NCBI RefSeq assembly: GCF_020360975.1
Contig: NW_025408678.1
Coordinates: 124,001 to 188,000, forward strand
Reading direction: 5' to 3'
DNA: 64,000 bases
DNA from: Hirsutella rhossiliensis
Taxonomy: Eukaryota > Ascomycota > Sordariomycetes > Hypocreales > Ophiocordycipitaceae
This document shows positions 43,717 to 54,902 of this stretch, piece by piece. Below the pieces are notes generated by a model, which was not told the origin of the DNA, did no database searches, and was given only the letters and a program-made list of their open reading frames with translations. How positions within the stretch are numbered: position 1 is the first letter of the stretch; the number at the start of each line of letters is the position of its first letter. The position numbers and the translations under genes are program-made.

Positions 43717-44990
43717 GGCGCGAGAGAGGCGTGGAAGGACTGGACGAGCGGTTTGCGAGGTGCAGAGGAATGCGCGGGGGCGCTACCGATGCAGAAGAGG
43801 TCGGGGCAGGTAATTATTTTGGTGCGTCGAGGTCTCGCCGATGTTTGGCGCGCATGGCAATGCTGGTGGAGGTTCGAGGTGAGTGCATGGAGATGAAAGT
43901 CACAACAACAACAGCGACGACGCTGCTTCCGTTTGTGAAGACACGGTTACCCCCGTCCGTCAGAGTCCGGGACTCCACTTTGACTAATTAATGACAAGTA
44001 CCGCGGGCACGCAAAAAGGCGGCGAGCAGTACTTTTGCTCAGGCTCGTCAATTACCGCGCCCGTCAATGCCTCATCAACAGGCCTTTGTCCCAGGGGGGG
44101 CCGAGTTCCAGGCTTCCAAGCAAGCCAAGCAAGCATCAAGCACCTCATTTCTGCGCTCCTCTTTCCTTTCACGTGGCAGCCGGCGGTCCTGGCGTGGCTC
44201 AGCGCCCACCCGCGCAGCCGCTTGAAACGCGCCCCTAAAATGTCCATCCAATCGCCCGGGCCGGCCTCAGTGTGACAAGGCGTGGCCGGAACGGGCTAGC
44301 AATCCATCCGTTCTCGCCCCGGGGGTATCTGCCAAGATACTCACACCGTGCTTTGCCGCCTCATTAGCGCGGGGCCTCACAGTGCCAACCCGTCGGCATC
44401 TACACCCGGCGCTTCCGCGGCAAGGCCCCCTCCTCCTCCACTGATAAAATTAGACTGGCCGCCCAACAAGCACATGCAATGGTGAGCCAAAGCCACCGAA
44501 TCCCCATCGTGGCCGCCGCGAGGCAGTGAGCATTACACATGTGGCAACAACGCCTGGCATGCAGCGCTTGACAGCCCGCGGCGCCGCTTTCATTGGACTG
44601 CGCCGGCATTCGTCTCAGCTGCATTCTCATCACCTCCTTTCATCCGTAGTTTCCTAGGAAACCGTCCGCAGGGAGACTAGACTTGCAGCAGAAACCGTGA
44701 TTCACACCATGACCAACAAGTTGGCTTTCGGTGGCAGATGTAAACGAGTTGTGGCGGGGAGTAAAAGGGCCATCAGTATTATTGTCATCGAGTTGGTCAT
44801 GTCCGGCCCTCAGCATCTCTGAGACGCAGAGGCCATACACCTGGCCACAAGTGCCGACAATATGAGGCTGGTCAAGCTGCAAAGCCCTCTATCAAGTCGT
44901 CTCACGATTGCAAAGAATTGATTGGTATATCCCCAAATGCCCGAGAACCCATTTTACCCCAAACGCCACATGAATGCCATACGAAGCAGC
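43717..44990. other. Intergenic region
   Basis: About 1.27 kb between the coiled-coil gene start and the 3' end of the eL30 gene. No gene, RNA or repeat is supported; open frames are short and antisense-overlapping. Confidence 0.5.
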
Positions 44991-45568
44991 TTATGCCTGC
45001 TGGTCGCTCAGGATATCCGAGTCGCCAGCGTCCAGAATGGCGAGGGTGGAGCAGCGGAAAAGCTTTCCGCAGGCAGTGCCGAGCTCAATCTGTCGGGACA
45101 AAGTCAGCCAAGTGAACCCTCCAAAGTCAACGTGCGACTTCTTCTCTGGGCATGATCGCAAGAACCGAAGTTCTCGCTTAGCAAGGTATGTGTGCGTCCT
45201 GATAATATTTTTCCAATGCACTGGGACCGTCACGGCGGATCTCCTTCTAGAAAACAATCTCTGTTGCAATACTTACGTTGTTGCCGGAGAAGTGGTGGAT
45301 GGGGGCCTTGGACAGCATGCTGTAGTACTCGAGCTCGCTCTTGCGCAGGGGAGGAGTGTTGCCAGCAATGATAATGAGCTTGGCCTTGCCGGAGCGAAGG
45401 GCTTTCAGTGTAGACTTATATCCAAGAGTGACTGCCTCTGGTTAGCACGGCCGATGCCTCTGCTCACCCTCGGGCACTGCATCACGTACCCTTGCCGGAT
45501 TTCATCACCAGCGCCAACTTGGAGTTGATGGAGTTGGCATCCTTCTTGCTTTTCTTTTGAGGGGCCAT
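44991..45568 (-). CDS. RPL30: 60S ribosomal protein eL30
   Basis: Three minus-strand exons, 45490-45568, 45277-45431 and 44991-45089, give 110 residues, the normal length for the family. Exon one encodes [20 protein letters not shown], exon two [20 protein letters not shown] and [18 protein letters not shown], exon three [18 protein letters not shown]. These are near-invariant eL30 segments. Introns are 58 and 187 nt, with GTACGT and GTAAGT donors. An in-frame ATG 105 nt upstream would add a Ser-rich tail not found in the family, so the internal start is chosen. It is a component of the large subunit. It is divergent from uL16 across 359 bp. Confidence 0.96.
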
Positions 45569-45927
45569 CTTATCGGTTGGAGCTGGCGACGCAAGGACGG
45601 ACTTGTCGGGTGGCGAGGTTGTTGATGAGCTTGAGGGATGGTGAGATTCATGGATCATGGAAGATTTTCCCACTTTTGGCTGCTCTGCGAAAATTGCGGG
45701 CCAGGGCTCTGGGCGGTCGGGCCAATGGTGGTCGACGCCGGGTTTGGCTGAGCCCTAAAGCCCCGACGATTAAGCGAGAGGCACCGACCGGGCTTACCAA
45801 CGAATGCTTTGAAATCAAAGTTGGTGCGTATCGAAGATAGAGTCAGTTCGTCCCGATCCCTTTCCATCGGGTTCAACCTCTCCCCCAACATACCACTAAC
45901 CCCACGATATCAGCACAGTCCGACAAG
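45569..45927. promoter_or_regulatory. Shared divergent promoter of RPL30 and RPL10
   Basis: A 359-bp spacer separates the start codons of two ribosomal protein genes and is probably a bidirectional promoter. A GAGCCCTAAAGCCC stretch near 45750-45763 carries an AGCCCTAA core resembling motifs seen upstream of fungal ribosomal protein genes; the match is by eye. Confidence 0.55.
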
Positions 45928-46798
45928 ATGGCGCGTCGTCCTGCTCGCTGCTACCGCTACTGCAAGAACAAGGTGAGATCTCGACCGACTGCCGGTGCCT
46001 GTGAACTTTTGGCCGATTTTTTCTGGAGTTATGATGGCAGAAGAGAATCGGGAGGAGCAAGACGATGGCGATGCAGCGCGGGCTCATGAATACGGTTTAC
46101 TGACCATGTCGTTCTTCCAAACAGCCGTTCCCCAAGTCCCGGTTCAACCGTGGTGTCCCCGACCCCAAGATCCGCATCTTCGATCTTGGCCGCAAGCGCG
46201 CCAATGTGGACGACTTCCCTCTCTGCATCCACCTCGTTTCCAACGAGTATGAGCAGCTGAGCTCCGAGGCCCTCGAGGCCGCCCGTATCTGCGCCAACAA
46301 ATATCTCGTCAAGCACACTGGCAAGGAAGGCTTCCACCTCCGCGTCCGCGCCCATCCCTTCCACGTCGTCCGCATCAACAAGATGTTGTCGTGCGCCGGT
46401 GCCGATAGACTGCAGACGGGAATGCGTGGTGCTTGGGGCAAGCCGAACGGCACTGTCGCTCGTGTCAACATTGGCCAGATCATCATGAGCGTCCGCACTC
46501 GCGACTCTAGTATGTTGAAGCACCCTGGCAGGTTCCAGGTGGATCTCTAACGCAGCATGCAGGCCGTCACCTTGCCCTCGAGGCCCTCCGCCGATCACAG
46601 TACAAGTTTCCCGGCCGCCAAAAGATCATCATCTCCAAGAACTGGGGCTTCACTCCCCTGCGCCGCGAGGACTACCTCGAGCGCAAGGCCGCCGGCCGCG
46701 TCAAGGTCGATGGTGCCTATGTCCAGTTCCTCAGCAACCACGGCCGCCTGGCGGACAACCTGCGGCGCTTCCCCGAGGCCTTCCAGTCGGAGGCTTGA
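45928..46798 (+). CDS. RPL10: 60S ribosomal protein uL16 (L10)
   Basis: Three exons, 45928-45972, 46125-46509 and 46563-46798, give 221 residues, exactly the usual eukaryotic length. The start [15 protein letters not shown] is the family N-terminus. Exon two holds [20 protein letters not shown] and [20 protein letters not shown], exon three [18 protein letters not shown]. The first intron is 152 nt (donor GTGAGA) and the second 53 nt (donor GTATGT). The protein sits near the peptidyl-transferase centre and is needed for subunit joining. No anomalies. Confidence 0.96.
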
Positions 46799-48660
46799 AC
46801 GGTTACGCGGTTGATACATGGGTTTTGGTTGGCGTCATATTGGCATGTCAAGTAACGGCTCCTTGAGCTGCGAGTGGTCGATCCGGCAAATCAACTGATT
46901 ATTCGTGCATCCACCTTCCGAAGGACTTGATTCGATGGGTTGTGAGATCTGGGGCTGTCTTGGATGCAGCGTTTGCTCCATAACTCACGCCCAGCTTTCC
47001 CTTCTGTTTGCTTCTTTTTTTGAGACACGATGCACGTCAGATCCGGGGCATGAAGCCTTCATTTCGTTGCACGGGGGCGCCATTCTCTGTAGGTCGTCGT
47101 AGTCACAGCAGGAAGGCATGACGAGTCGCCAGACGAGCTCTATCGACAAACTTGAGTGCTTTGAACTCGGGCTGCTGTTGGGACAGGCCTCGGACTGGGA
47201 CACGTGGGCACATGAGACGACGCTTGGATGGGTTGTGACCAATAGTGCTGATCAGGAGTATCGCCAACGTCGCAGATCGAGGATGCGGGGCGATTTTACA
47301 GCATGTCGTGACCAGGGCAGCAAAGGAGTGGTAGAAATGCCATGTCAGCTAGCTGCTGCGCGGTCTGGCTGCTGATTGAGCCAAGGATACGGAGTACATA
47401 ACTACGGAGGATACGTCATGGGCTCGGCAGATTGGCTCAGAGGCTCAGAGGGTCCCCTCCATCAGACTCGGCGGTAGCACCATGTGCGCGTGTATGGTGA
47501 CATGCCGTTGGCACCTTCTGGCTGCAGTGCCTGGTGCGCACGGACAGCTTTCGAGGGAAGGGAAACGGCGGCAGCGCGTGCATGGCGTCAGCTGATAGGC
47601 AGCAGGCCGTGGGGGCAGTGCGGCGGCGGCGACACGGAGATGTGATTGCGAGTCTGGCTAGCTGGTTGGAGACTAGAAGGACGGGTGGAAGGGCGGGAGA
47701 GGGTGGGCGTTCAAGGCACAGTAGTCCAAGTCGGTTCCCTTATCGGGAGGCAGCAGCTTGCTTGTCGCATACCGCCGCCATCTTCTCGAGAGTCCGTGCA
47801 AATGGGACAGGCAGTCAAGGCTGGGGTGAAGCAAATGGCAGCCTGGACAGGAGGGGTTAAGCAGCACGCGAGTCGCGACACAGGGACCAAGTAGAGCCGG
47901 ATAAGGCGTGGGCAACTCTCGGCCGTCTGCATTGCCGGAACAGCAGGTACAGGGCGGCAGGCGGTACCCGAACGCCGCTGACGGTCGCGCATTAACACGT
48001 AATGTATGTCCTGTACAGTACAGAGTCTGTATGCGCCAGATGCCCTTGGCACAGGAGATTTGGTATTTCGTCACCGCAAGGCCGGCAACCTACTTTTTTT
48101 TGTGTCCGTACCCTCCCTCCCATCGTATCCTCCCTCGCCCCCCGCCTCCCCTTCTCCTCTGCCTGACCTCTTGCCTCCTTCACTTGTCCTCTCGTTTTTG
48201 TGCCTTTGAAGAGGCCAGGACTACTCCGTACTCTTGGTCTAGACCGACGGTTTCACCCCCCTCCCTCCGCCATCGCTCTGATTAGCGGGACTCCGACCTG
48301 TGCACGCCATCACGCCCCCAACTCTCGGTCTGTTCCCCATTCCGCCCCCAACCGTGTACGCGCCCAACGCTGCCTCACCTCTTCCAACCTCGCATGCCCG
48401 CCTCTACTTCTCCCACGAACTCCCCGAGATTCCCTGCTACGGCTCACTTGCAACTCGTGGCTTTGTTTGACTCGCGCGCCGCCCTGATCGGTCGCGTCGA
48501 GTGGCTCTTATCAGCCCGATTAGGGTGGGGCGTCCAGGCTCCTGGCTCCACCGTCATACCCCCGTCACCTCGACTCCCCCCGTCTGCCCATCTAGTCGCG
48601 GCCAGCGCTTGATAAGCGCCAGCACGCCGCCCGTCTTCCTCGCCATCAACACTCGCAATC
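46799..48660. other. Long intergenic region
   Basis: About 1.86 kb. No protein family or RNA gene is recognised. The last 550 bp are pyrimidine-rich (48100-48600), as expected of a long 5' leader for the gene starting at 48661. Confidence 0.45.
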
Positions 48661-50316
48661 ATGGCCTTTCAGCAACCGACGCGCCAGGTCGTGCAGCGCG
48701 TCGCTCGCCCGGCAACTGTCGACGATCATGGCTATACCGCAGCATCCCCGGAGTGCCAACCCGTCGAGTCCCAATCATGGGTCCTCTTCTCCGCGCCCAC
48801 CGACGTTACCACCACTTCCTATCTCAGCGGGACCGATCACTCGCTTCTCACCCCAGGTCGCTCCCTCCTCAGCGATCTCGGCAGCCTGAATACCGTTGCC
48901 AGGTCGGCACAGTCAACCGGCGCCGAACAAGCCCCCTCGCAGTCTGCCATCGACGACGCCTCGGTGGAAGACGACGCCGAGCTCGACAGCCTCGACAGCC
49001 ATCTTCCCGAGTTTCGATCACTGCCTGGCGCGCAAGAACATTCTCAGCACGGGGGCCAGCACTCTTTGCCTGTCCTGCCGGCCCACGATGGCCTTGGTTC
49101 CTTTCGCTTGTCCGACCAGCCTGTTCTGGGCAGGGATGCGCAGGACCACATCTACCAGTTCGAAAGGTTCAACCCGCGTAGAGTGCGTCGCAGGCTCGAC
49201 AGCTTCAGCCGCGGCCAACTCGACCTAGAGCACAGTCAGCATGAGGAAGAGGAGAAGCGGCTACGCATCGAGGCGTGGCGACTGGACCACAGCCGAATGC
49301 TCGTTGACCAAGTGCAGCGCGAGACGCGACGGAGACGCAAGTCGCAGGCGTCGATGCAGCGCGTCCGACGCCCTGCGGAGGCCGACTCCGACAACATGAC
49401 TTGGCATGACGAGGACCACGTTCAACCCGGAGAGGAGGAGGAAGGCGTGCTCGCAAGCATCACGCGCAAGGTTGTGAGAGATCTGCTTGGAATCGACGAC
49501 ACGCTCCTGTCGTTGTTACTTGGGGAGTCTCTGCCGGACGACACAGCCACGCCAACCGCGCCTCAGCTGGGCAGCGAACCCCTGTCGACACGGCTCCAAG
49601 AGCAATCCTGGCATCCACGGCTTCTCGAGACCCTGTCCAGAGAGCTTGGGCTTCTGGTCAACTGCCTCTCACACCACCCCGGGGCATTCTCGACGTTTGC
49701 CAGGACACAGCAGCTGCCACTACCCTATGCCGGACTGCCCGTCATCCTCGAGTCTGGCGACTCACCACAGTCGTCCAAGCTGATGGAAAACGAGCGGCCC
49801 TCAGCTCCGGACTTTCAACCAACGATGCAGCAGTCACCCCAGCCGGCCAGGACGTCCAGGGTGACGTCAGAAGAGGTGGGCGATGAGATGAGGGAGGATG
49901 CCAAGCCGGACAACACCTTTACCCAGGAAGAATGGGAAAAAGACCTCGACGTCAAGCTCGTCTTCAAATATCTCATGTCGCGCTTCTCGGGGCGCCCCAA
50001 GAGCTCATCATCGGCCGGCAGCTCACACGGTGGCACGCCGAATGCACAGGACAGCGCAGCCAAAATCAGTCGCGTGCGGCAGCATCACCCACTCATCGCA
50101 CGGTCTCGGCCCGTGGAACGGCGGGCGTTCAAGGCGTCGATTCCGGCCAATGCGGTTGCCTTGCGGCACCCCAGCAGCTGCGCGAGCCAGAGCACAAGGC
50201 GGTCGGCAAGGAGAAGCAGCTGCTCATCGCGGCACTACTGGGACATTGGCGGCTCGATGGGCACAGGGTCCGTGATTGCCTCGCATGGCCCAATGGGCAG
50301 CTGGGGCGAGGTATGA
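48661..50316 (+). CDS. Uncharacterised low-complexity protein
   Basis: An intronless protein of 551 residues, with the start in a CAATCATGGC context after a pyrimidine-rich leader. No named domain is recognised. The N-terminal 180 residues are Ser/Asp-rich and look disordered. A charged helical region at about 175-235 (basic and EEEEKRLRIEAWRLDHSRML) could form a coiled coil. Residues 265-350 contain LLGIDDTLLSLLLGESLP and LLETLSRELGLLVNCLSHH, likely helices. EEWEKDLDVKLVFKYLMSRF lies near 420-440. The tail is Ser/Arg-rich and ends in HYWDIGGSMGTGSVIASHGP followed by MGSWGEV, which looks like a conserved C-terminal motif. Long unbroken frame and coherent composition support a real gene of unknown function. 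Confidence 0.75.
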   Translation: MAFQQPTRQVVQRVARPATVDDHGYTAASPECQPVESQSWVLFSAPTDVTTTSYLSGTDHSLLTPGRSLLSDLGSLNTVARSAQSTGAEQAPSQSAIDDASVEDDAELDSLDSHLPEFRSLPGAQEHSQHGGQHSLPVLPAHDGLGSFRLSDQPVLGRDAQDHIYQFERFNPRRVRRRLDSFSRGQLDLEHSQHEEEEKRLRIEAWRLDHSRMLVDQVQRETRRRRKSQASMQRVRRPAEADSDNMTWHDEDHVQPGEEEEGVLASITRKVVRDLLGIDDTLLSLLLGESLPDDTATPTAPQLGSEPLSTRLQEQSWHPRLLETLSRELGLLVNCLSHHPGAFSTFARTQQLPLPYAGLPVILESGDSPQSSKLMENERPSAPDFQPTMQQSPQPARTSRVTSEEVGDEMREDAKPDNTFTQEEWEKDLDVKLVFKYLMSRFSGRPKSSSSAGSSHGGTPNAQDSAAKISRVRQHHPLIARSRPVERRAFKASIPANAVALRHPSSCASQSTRRSARRSSCSSRHYWDIGGSMGTGSVIASHGPMGSWGEV

Positions 50317-51535
50317 GCTTGGCAAGTGGTGTTGATGCTGTGTCACCAACATTGTTGCACGACACGTTGGGAACGCGCGCCTCGGCCAAGCGCCTTGTGG
50401 CTTCTTGTCGAGTCCTAGGACGGGATATGGCGTGGGGAAGAGTCAGCCGTCACCAGTTGCAGTTGCACCAAGCAAGACACAGTCACAGCCATGATGGGGG
50501 CGGAGAAAAGCGACCTCAGCCATGCCACCAGCGCGATGCCGTTGTGAGACACAATCGGCAGCTTGGAAGCCCGTCGAGGCGCACCGCCGCGCTTTATCGT
50601 CTGCAATGTGCTTCACGGTGCCAGCAACAGCAGATACGACGACCGGGCAGGTAAGCAGGCCTTTCAGTACGAGTACCGATTGCAGTGCAGCCGGCAGAAC
50701 CCAGGCTCCTCTGGGAGGGAGAAGAGAAAGCATATGGCCTCGCTGGGGGTGGTGTCGAGTGAGGTGACAGTCGAGGAAGGTGGTGTCAGTTGGGTCGACT
50801 TGTAGCGGCTCTGCGTGCTTCACGCTGCGCATAATAATAGATTTAGACGTGAATCGAACAAGCATGCCACTCGAAGCCGGCCATGACCGACTTCTACTTG
50901 TGCTATCCGTGGGGAGGGGCCGGGTGGCTTTTCTTTTTCTGGCTTACTTCCCGTTCTCCTCGCAAGTGGGTGTGTCGGAGGGCGAGGAAGAGTCATTGAT
51001 GGATTGATTAGATGATTGGCTGGTTGGGATAGGCCGCTCTCGATTAATAGAGTCATTGGAGTACAGTACCGAGGGTGCCAGGACTATCCGTAACCTTACT
51101 ATCCGTAACCTTAACGAAGCGGCAACGGGAGCTGGCACCCCGCATCTTTGGGGATGCCGTATGGGGTTAATGCCGCTTTGCCGACGCGACGCGACGCTCG
51201 GGCAGATCGGCTTGCATGGCATGACGATGCGGATGTGAGTCAACGCAGACTTTGTCGCTCCAATGTACTTTTGACCGTCGAGAAAGCGCTCTTTGGGCCC
51301 CTGGCCGAGAGTTCCCGTCCGCACTTCGGTACTATCGGGCGCGATGGGAGGTAGGTACTGTCAGATGGGCTACGGGTGTTGAGATACCTCGAGTTGATCA
51401 AAGGAGCAGGCGCCTCGTCCAACTGCTGTTAGCGCGCGTCGAGGCCTGTTTGTGGTGATGGGGAGCTTCCACGACAGTGTACTAGAGGCATATTCGTACT
51501 CCGTACTGTACAGTACTTCGACCTACGGGGTACCT
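50317..51535. other. Intergenic region
   Basis: About 1.2 kb without a convincing gene. Open frames of up to 240 codons (49932-50654, plus) overlap the previous gene in another frame and look like shadows of GC-rich sequence. A tandem ACTATCCGTAACCTT doublet lies at 51081-51112. Confidence 0.45.
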
Positions 51536-51605
51536 ACCTAGGTACCTACCTGCCTACCTACATGCTACAGTAGGACTCTAGGAGAAGCTATAGGTACCTC
51601 GAGTC
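51536..51605. repeat. TACCTACC/TAGGTACC-rich short repeat
   Basis: A run of overlapping TACCTACC and CCTAGGTACC units (51537-51568), with more TAGGTACC just after. Such GTACCTACCTAGG-rich patches are frequent in intergenic DNA of Hypocreales; no function is evident. Confidence 0.6.
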
Positions 51606-52080
51606 CTAGCTAAAAATTGACAAGCCAATGCACCCTCTCGTCGTCTTCTCTGCTGCATCATCTCACCTCCCCTCCACCTCATGGGTCGCGTCTCGACCGT
51701 GGCGCTCAGCGGGAAACGGCTTTTGTCTCCTGTTATTTATCCACACGTAGCCCGTGGCTTTCGCCTCTATTCGCGACCCCTTGCGCGCCCGCTCCAGAGC
51801 TCCCCCTCCCCGACTTGTCCTCGCTTCCCTTCTTGCTCGAGGACCATCGCCGATGCCTGAAGCACAAGCAAGCTCTTGGACCTCGGCCGGGACTCGCTCA
51901 GCTGCCATGAACTGACCTGCTCTTCTGCTCGCGACCCTTCAGGGCCGGCTTGAACCCGCAACTGGCTCTGCTCCTTGCAGCGGAATCCCCCGGAGTCGTC
52001 GCCGGCGCGTCCTTCCTCGACCTCGTTTTCGCGCCTTTCGTCTTTGCTCCCCATGAGCTCGCCACCCGCCGGCTACCCCA
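51606..52080. other. 5' flank of the 923-residue protein gene
   Basis: A 475-bp stretch, pyrimidine-rich on the plus strand, presumably promoter and leader for the gene starting at 52081. No separate gene is seen. Confidence 0.45.
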
Positions 52081-54852
52081 ATGGCCGCCACTCCCTTCGA
52101 ACCCCCCCACGCCAGCCTCTTCGACATCTACAATGACGCGACGGCCCCGCCCGGCCTGCCCTGCGGCGGCTGCAACTTTGCCGACCTGACCCCGGGCGCC
52201 AATGGCCTCAAGTGCGGGTGTCGCCGCTTCTGGGCTCGCCACGTCCTCGGCAGCCCCGTCCCTGACCAGGCCGGCTGGTGCATGTGCAACCATCACGCCT
52301 GCTACCACGATCAAGGCCCGCAGCCACCTCCCCTGGCCCATGCCCCTGGACAGGAGAATGAGAAGCCGAGGGCGGGCCGCGACCCCTTGAGCCCCGTCTT
52401 CGGCACCTCCTTGACGACGCCCCCGGCCTTCCCCGGCATCGACTTCACCAGCTTCGGCGACCCTGCGCCCTTGTCATTTGTCCACGACTTGCCCGACGAG
52501 TATCACGACTGCTCCAGAGTCAGTGCCAGCCAGCCCCCCGGCTCTTTGCCTGATACCTTGGCCTGGGGCGACGTGATGAACTCTCCTGCTCCCGCAATCG
52601 CGAATCCCTTGCCCCCAATCCCCTCCCAGTGCCTCATACCCTCCCAGACGGCCTCCACAGCCCCGTCCGTTCAAGCAAGGTACCTGCGACCCTTTGCGGG
52701 AAAAGGTCTACGGACACTGGCCAGTGTCAGTGATGCGAATGTCCCTTCTTCAGCCCAGCAGCCCACCGACGTGCACCCGGCCACGCACGCTCAGGATGCA
52801 TCGTTTGTGTTTGTGCAGCGCGAGGAGCAGCGCGGAGCAACGTCTCGGCCCGGCTCTGCTCCGAGCACGCAATCTCGTGTCGCCCAAGGGCCGGCTGGCG
52901 CGGATGTGGGCGCCGTGAGAGACTTGGCCAACACCGTCGGTGAGCACGCACATCGCCTGGACCGCCTCGAGACTGTTTCTTTCCACGAAGAATGCCACGA
53001 CAGGATGGAGAACATCGATGTCCGAATGTCTGAGTTGGAGAGCAGGGTGGACGAGGTGGAGAAGCTCACCAACGACAATGCCAGCGTGGCGACTGCCCGT
53101 GCCGCCCGGGACGACGATGCCGCTACCCAGAGCGGAGCCTCGGCATCCACGAGCCTCGCCAGCCGCGCCCAGCCTTTTCCTAATGTCTTGGGCCATATTC
53201 AATCCCTCCAGGCCCAGGTCGCCATGCTCCAGTCCTATCTCCCTTCGCCGCACCACGCCTGGGTCGTCGAGGTTGTCTTTCTCCCCTTTCCCCTCAAGAG
53301 ACTCTGGCAGGAGATTCACCAATTCCGTTCCGACGCGGCCGCAGACGGCGACGACTGGACCCAGCTCCCCATGACCCTCAGCACCGCAACAAGGCGCTCG
53401 CAATCGCCCTTTTGCAACGACTGGGCAACGCCCAGTAACGACGCAGAGTGGCTGCTGCCTAGAGCGTGCAGCAACACGAGCACAGTGGATAGGCGACTGC
53501 GGAGCCGGGGCCTGATCCAGACCGTCTCGGTCAAGGGTCCCGACTACCGCAGCGTCCAGGCCGCCGTCCATGCGGCCTTTGGCAGCGTGTTCCGAGAACT
53601 GCGCCTCGTCCCGCGTGCGTATCCGTCCGATGCTCCATCGGCCAGGTTCCTCGGGCTGCACCAACAATGGGTGCCTCTCCGCAAAGTCCACAAGGATTCC
53701 CGGTTACGGTTCCTAAGCCCGGCCGAAATGATGACTCCGGGCCTGTGGGACGTGCAGTTTCTCAGCTCCGTCATGATGCGGTCGTCTGAGCCGAGGCTGT
53801 TCATTACGCATCCCGACGCCTACCTGCAGGACTCTCAGGCCTATGCGGCCGGATGGACGTGGCAGCGAGTGCGCGAGATGACCCGCGTTTACCCGGACGT
53901 GACAGAGTCGTCAGAGGTGCCCGAAGCAGACGCCCTCGAGGAACACTGGGCCTGGAGCGAGCAGCTGGATGAGAGGCCCCCCGCCCGCGCGTCTTTGAGC
54001 ATGCGCCGGGACCGTCAGCGCGTGTCCATGTCGCCGTTGCTGGCCCGTGGCTACAGCGTGCGGTCCTGGAGGCGGTCCACGAGTCCAGTTGTCACGCGTG
54101 GTCAGTCTCCGCTGACGGCGCGGTGGAGAGACTCGGCAGTGCCGCCTCTGGTTCGCACGACATCTGTCCCGGTCGTTGCCCCGGCGCGGCCTTCACCCGC
54201 AGCCAGCGGAAGCCGCGTAGTGTCACACGGCCAGAGCCGGCGCCCCTCGCCGACGATGCGGGTGACGTCGCAGGCGCGCGTCATAAAGAGGCGCCGGACG
54301 CGGTCACCGAGTCACCACCAGCACTTCACCCCGAGATGGACGGCCTCGCCGAGTCCCATGCTGCCCAGCCTCATCGACCGCCAGGCGCCGCGGGGCACGA
54401 CGCCGTTTGCCTACGCGACGCCGCACAGCAACGCGCCGCTGCAGGATATTCGGCTCCTGCGCGGCAGCAGCGCCGCCCGCACCGGCACAATGCATGCTCC
54501 CGAGCCGGGCTACGTTCTCCCAGACGTGGACCTGTACGGCAGCGGATCGGATGAGTCTTATGTGGACGGGGAGGATGACGACGACGATGATGATGATGAC
54601 GACGGAGGCGAGAGTGACGGCCTGGCTGCGCGTCGGCTTGTGCTCGACTCGCAGCGGTGGCATCTCCCCGAGGATGAGCCCTGGCCCGGCATCGAGGACC
54701 AGGACGGCATCGTCGAGGACGGGGAGAATGTGGATCCGCGCGAGCAAGACGGCCAGAGCGCGTCGAGCAGCCAGCCGTCCGAGTATCCAAGCACGAACCG
54801 CCCGTGGCCCGGCGAGGACGCGGTGGGGTTCCGCATCCACGAGGATGAGTGA
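52081..54852 (+). CDS. Uncharacterised 923-residue protein with N-terminal Cys/His cluster and acidic tail
   Basis: A single exon. Residues 28-76 hold Cys28, 31, 45, 47, 67, 69, 74 and His71, 72, 76 in the arrangement CGGC...CGCRRF...WCMCNHHACYHD, which looks like a compact zinc-binding module not matching any finger I can name. About 278-340 is a probable coiled coil (HAHRLDRLETV, MSELESRVDEVEKL). About 390-640 is the most globular part (WVVEVVFLPFPLKRLWQEI, LSPAEMMTPGLWDVQFLSSV). The last third is Arg/Ser-rich, then a run of ten aspartates near 833-842, and an acidic C-terminus. The composition suggests a nuclear or regulatory protein, but that is inference. A 26-base poly-C tract follows 50 bp after the stop codon. 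Confidence 0.78.
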   Translation: MAATPFEPPHASLFDIYNDATAPPGLPCGGCNFADLTPGANGLKCGCRRFWARHVLGSPVPDQAGWCMCNHHACYHDQGPQPPPLAHAPGQENEKPRAGRDPLSPVFGTSLTTPPAFPGIDFTSFGDPAPLSFVHDLPDEYHDCSRVSASQPPGSLPDTLAWGDVMNSPAPAIANPLPPIPSQCLIPSQTASTAPSVQARYLRPFAGKGLRTLASVSDANVPSSAQQPTDVHPATHAQDASFVFVQREEQRGATSRPGSAPSTQSRVAQGPAGADVGAVRDLANTVGEHAHRLDRLETVSFHEECHDRMENIDVRMSELESRVDEVEKLTNDNASVATARAARDDDAATQSGASASTSLASRAQPFPNVLGHIQSLQAQVAMLQSYLPSPHHAWVVEVVFLPFPLKRLWQEIHQFRSDAAADGDDWTQLPMTLSTATRRSQSPFCNDWATPSNDAEWLLPRACSNTSTVDRRLRSRGLIQTVSVKGPDYRSVQAAVHAAFGSVFRELRLVPRAYPSDAPSARFLGLHQQWVPLRKVHKDSRLRFLSPAEMMTPGLWDVQFLSSVMMRSSEPRLFITHPDAYLQDSQAYAAGWTWQRVREMTRVYPDVTESSEVPEADALEEHWAWSEQLDERPPARASLSMRRDRQRVSMSPLLARGYSVRSWRRSTSPVVTRGQSPLTARWRDSAVPPLVRTTSVPVVAPARPSPAASGSRVVSHGQSRRPSPTMRVTSQARVIKRRRTRSPSHHQHFTPRWTASPSPMLPSLIDRQAPRGTTPFAYATPHSNAPLQDIRLLRGSSAARTGTMHAPEPGYVLPDVDLYGSGSDESYVDGEDDDDDDDDDDGGESDGLAARRLVLDSQRWHLPEDEPWPGIEDQDGIVEDGENVDPREQDGQSASSSQPSEYPSTNRPWPGEDAVGFRIHEDE

Positions 54853-54901
54853 TGGGCTTCTCTCGCGCCCGTTACTCCCCTTTTCTTTAAACACCAATCC
54901 G

Positions 54902-54902
<1 letters not shown>
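54853..54902. other. 3' flank of the 923-residue protein gene
   Basis: A short T-rich stretch between the stop codon and the poly-C tract. Confidence 0.4.

Noticed and set aside
49932..50654. 240-codon frame overlapping and extending past the 551-residue protein gene
   Set aside because: Overlaps a better-supported gene in another frame, and its His/Gln/Arg-rich content is shadow-like.
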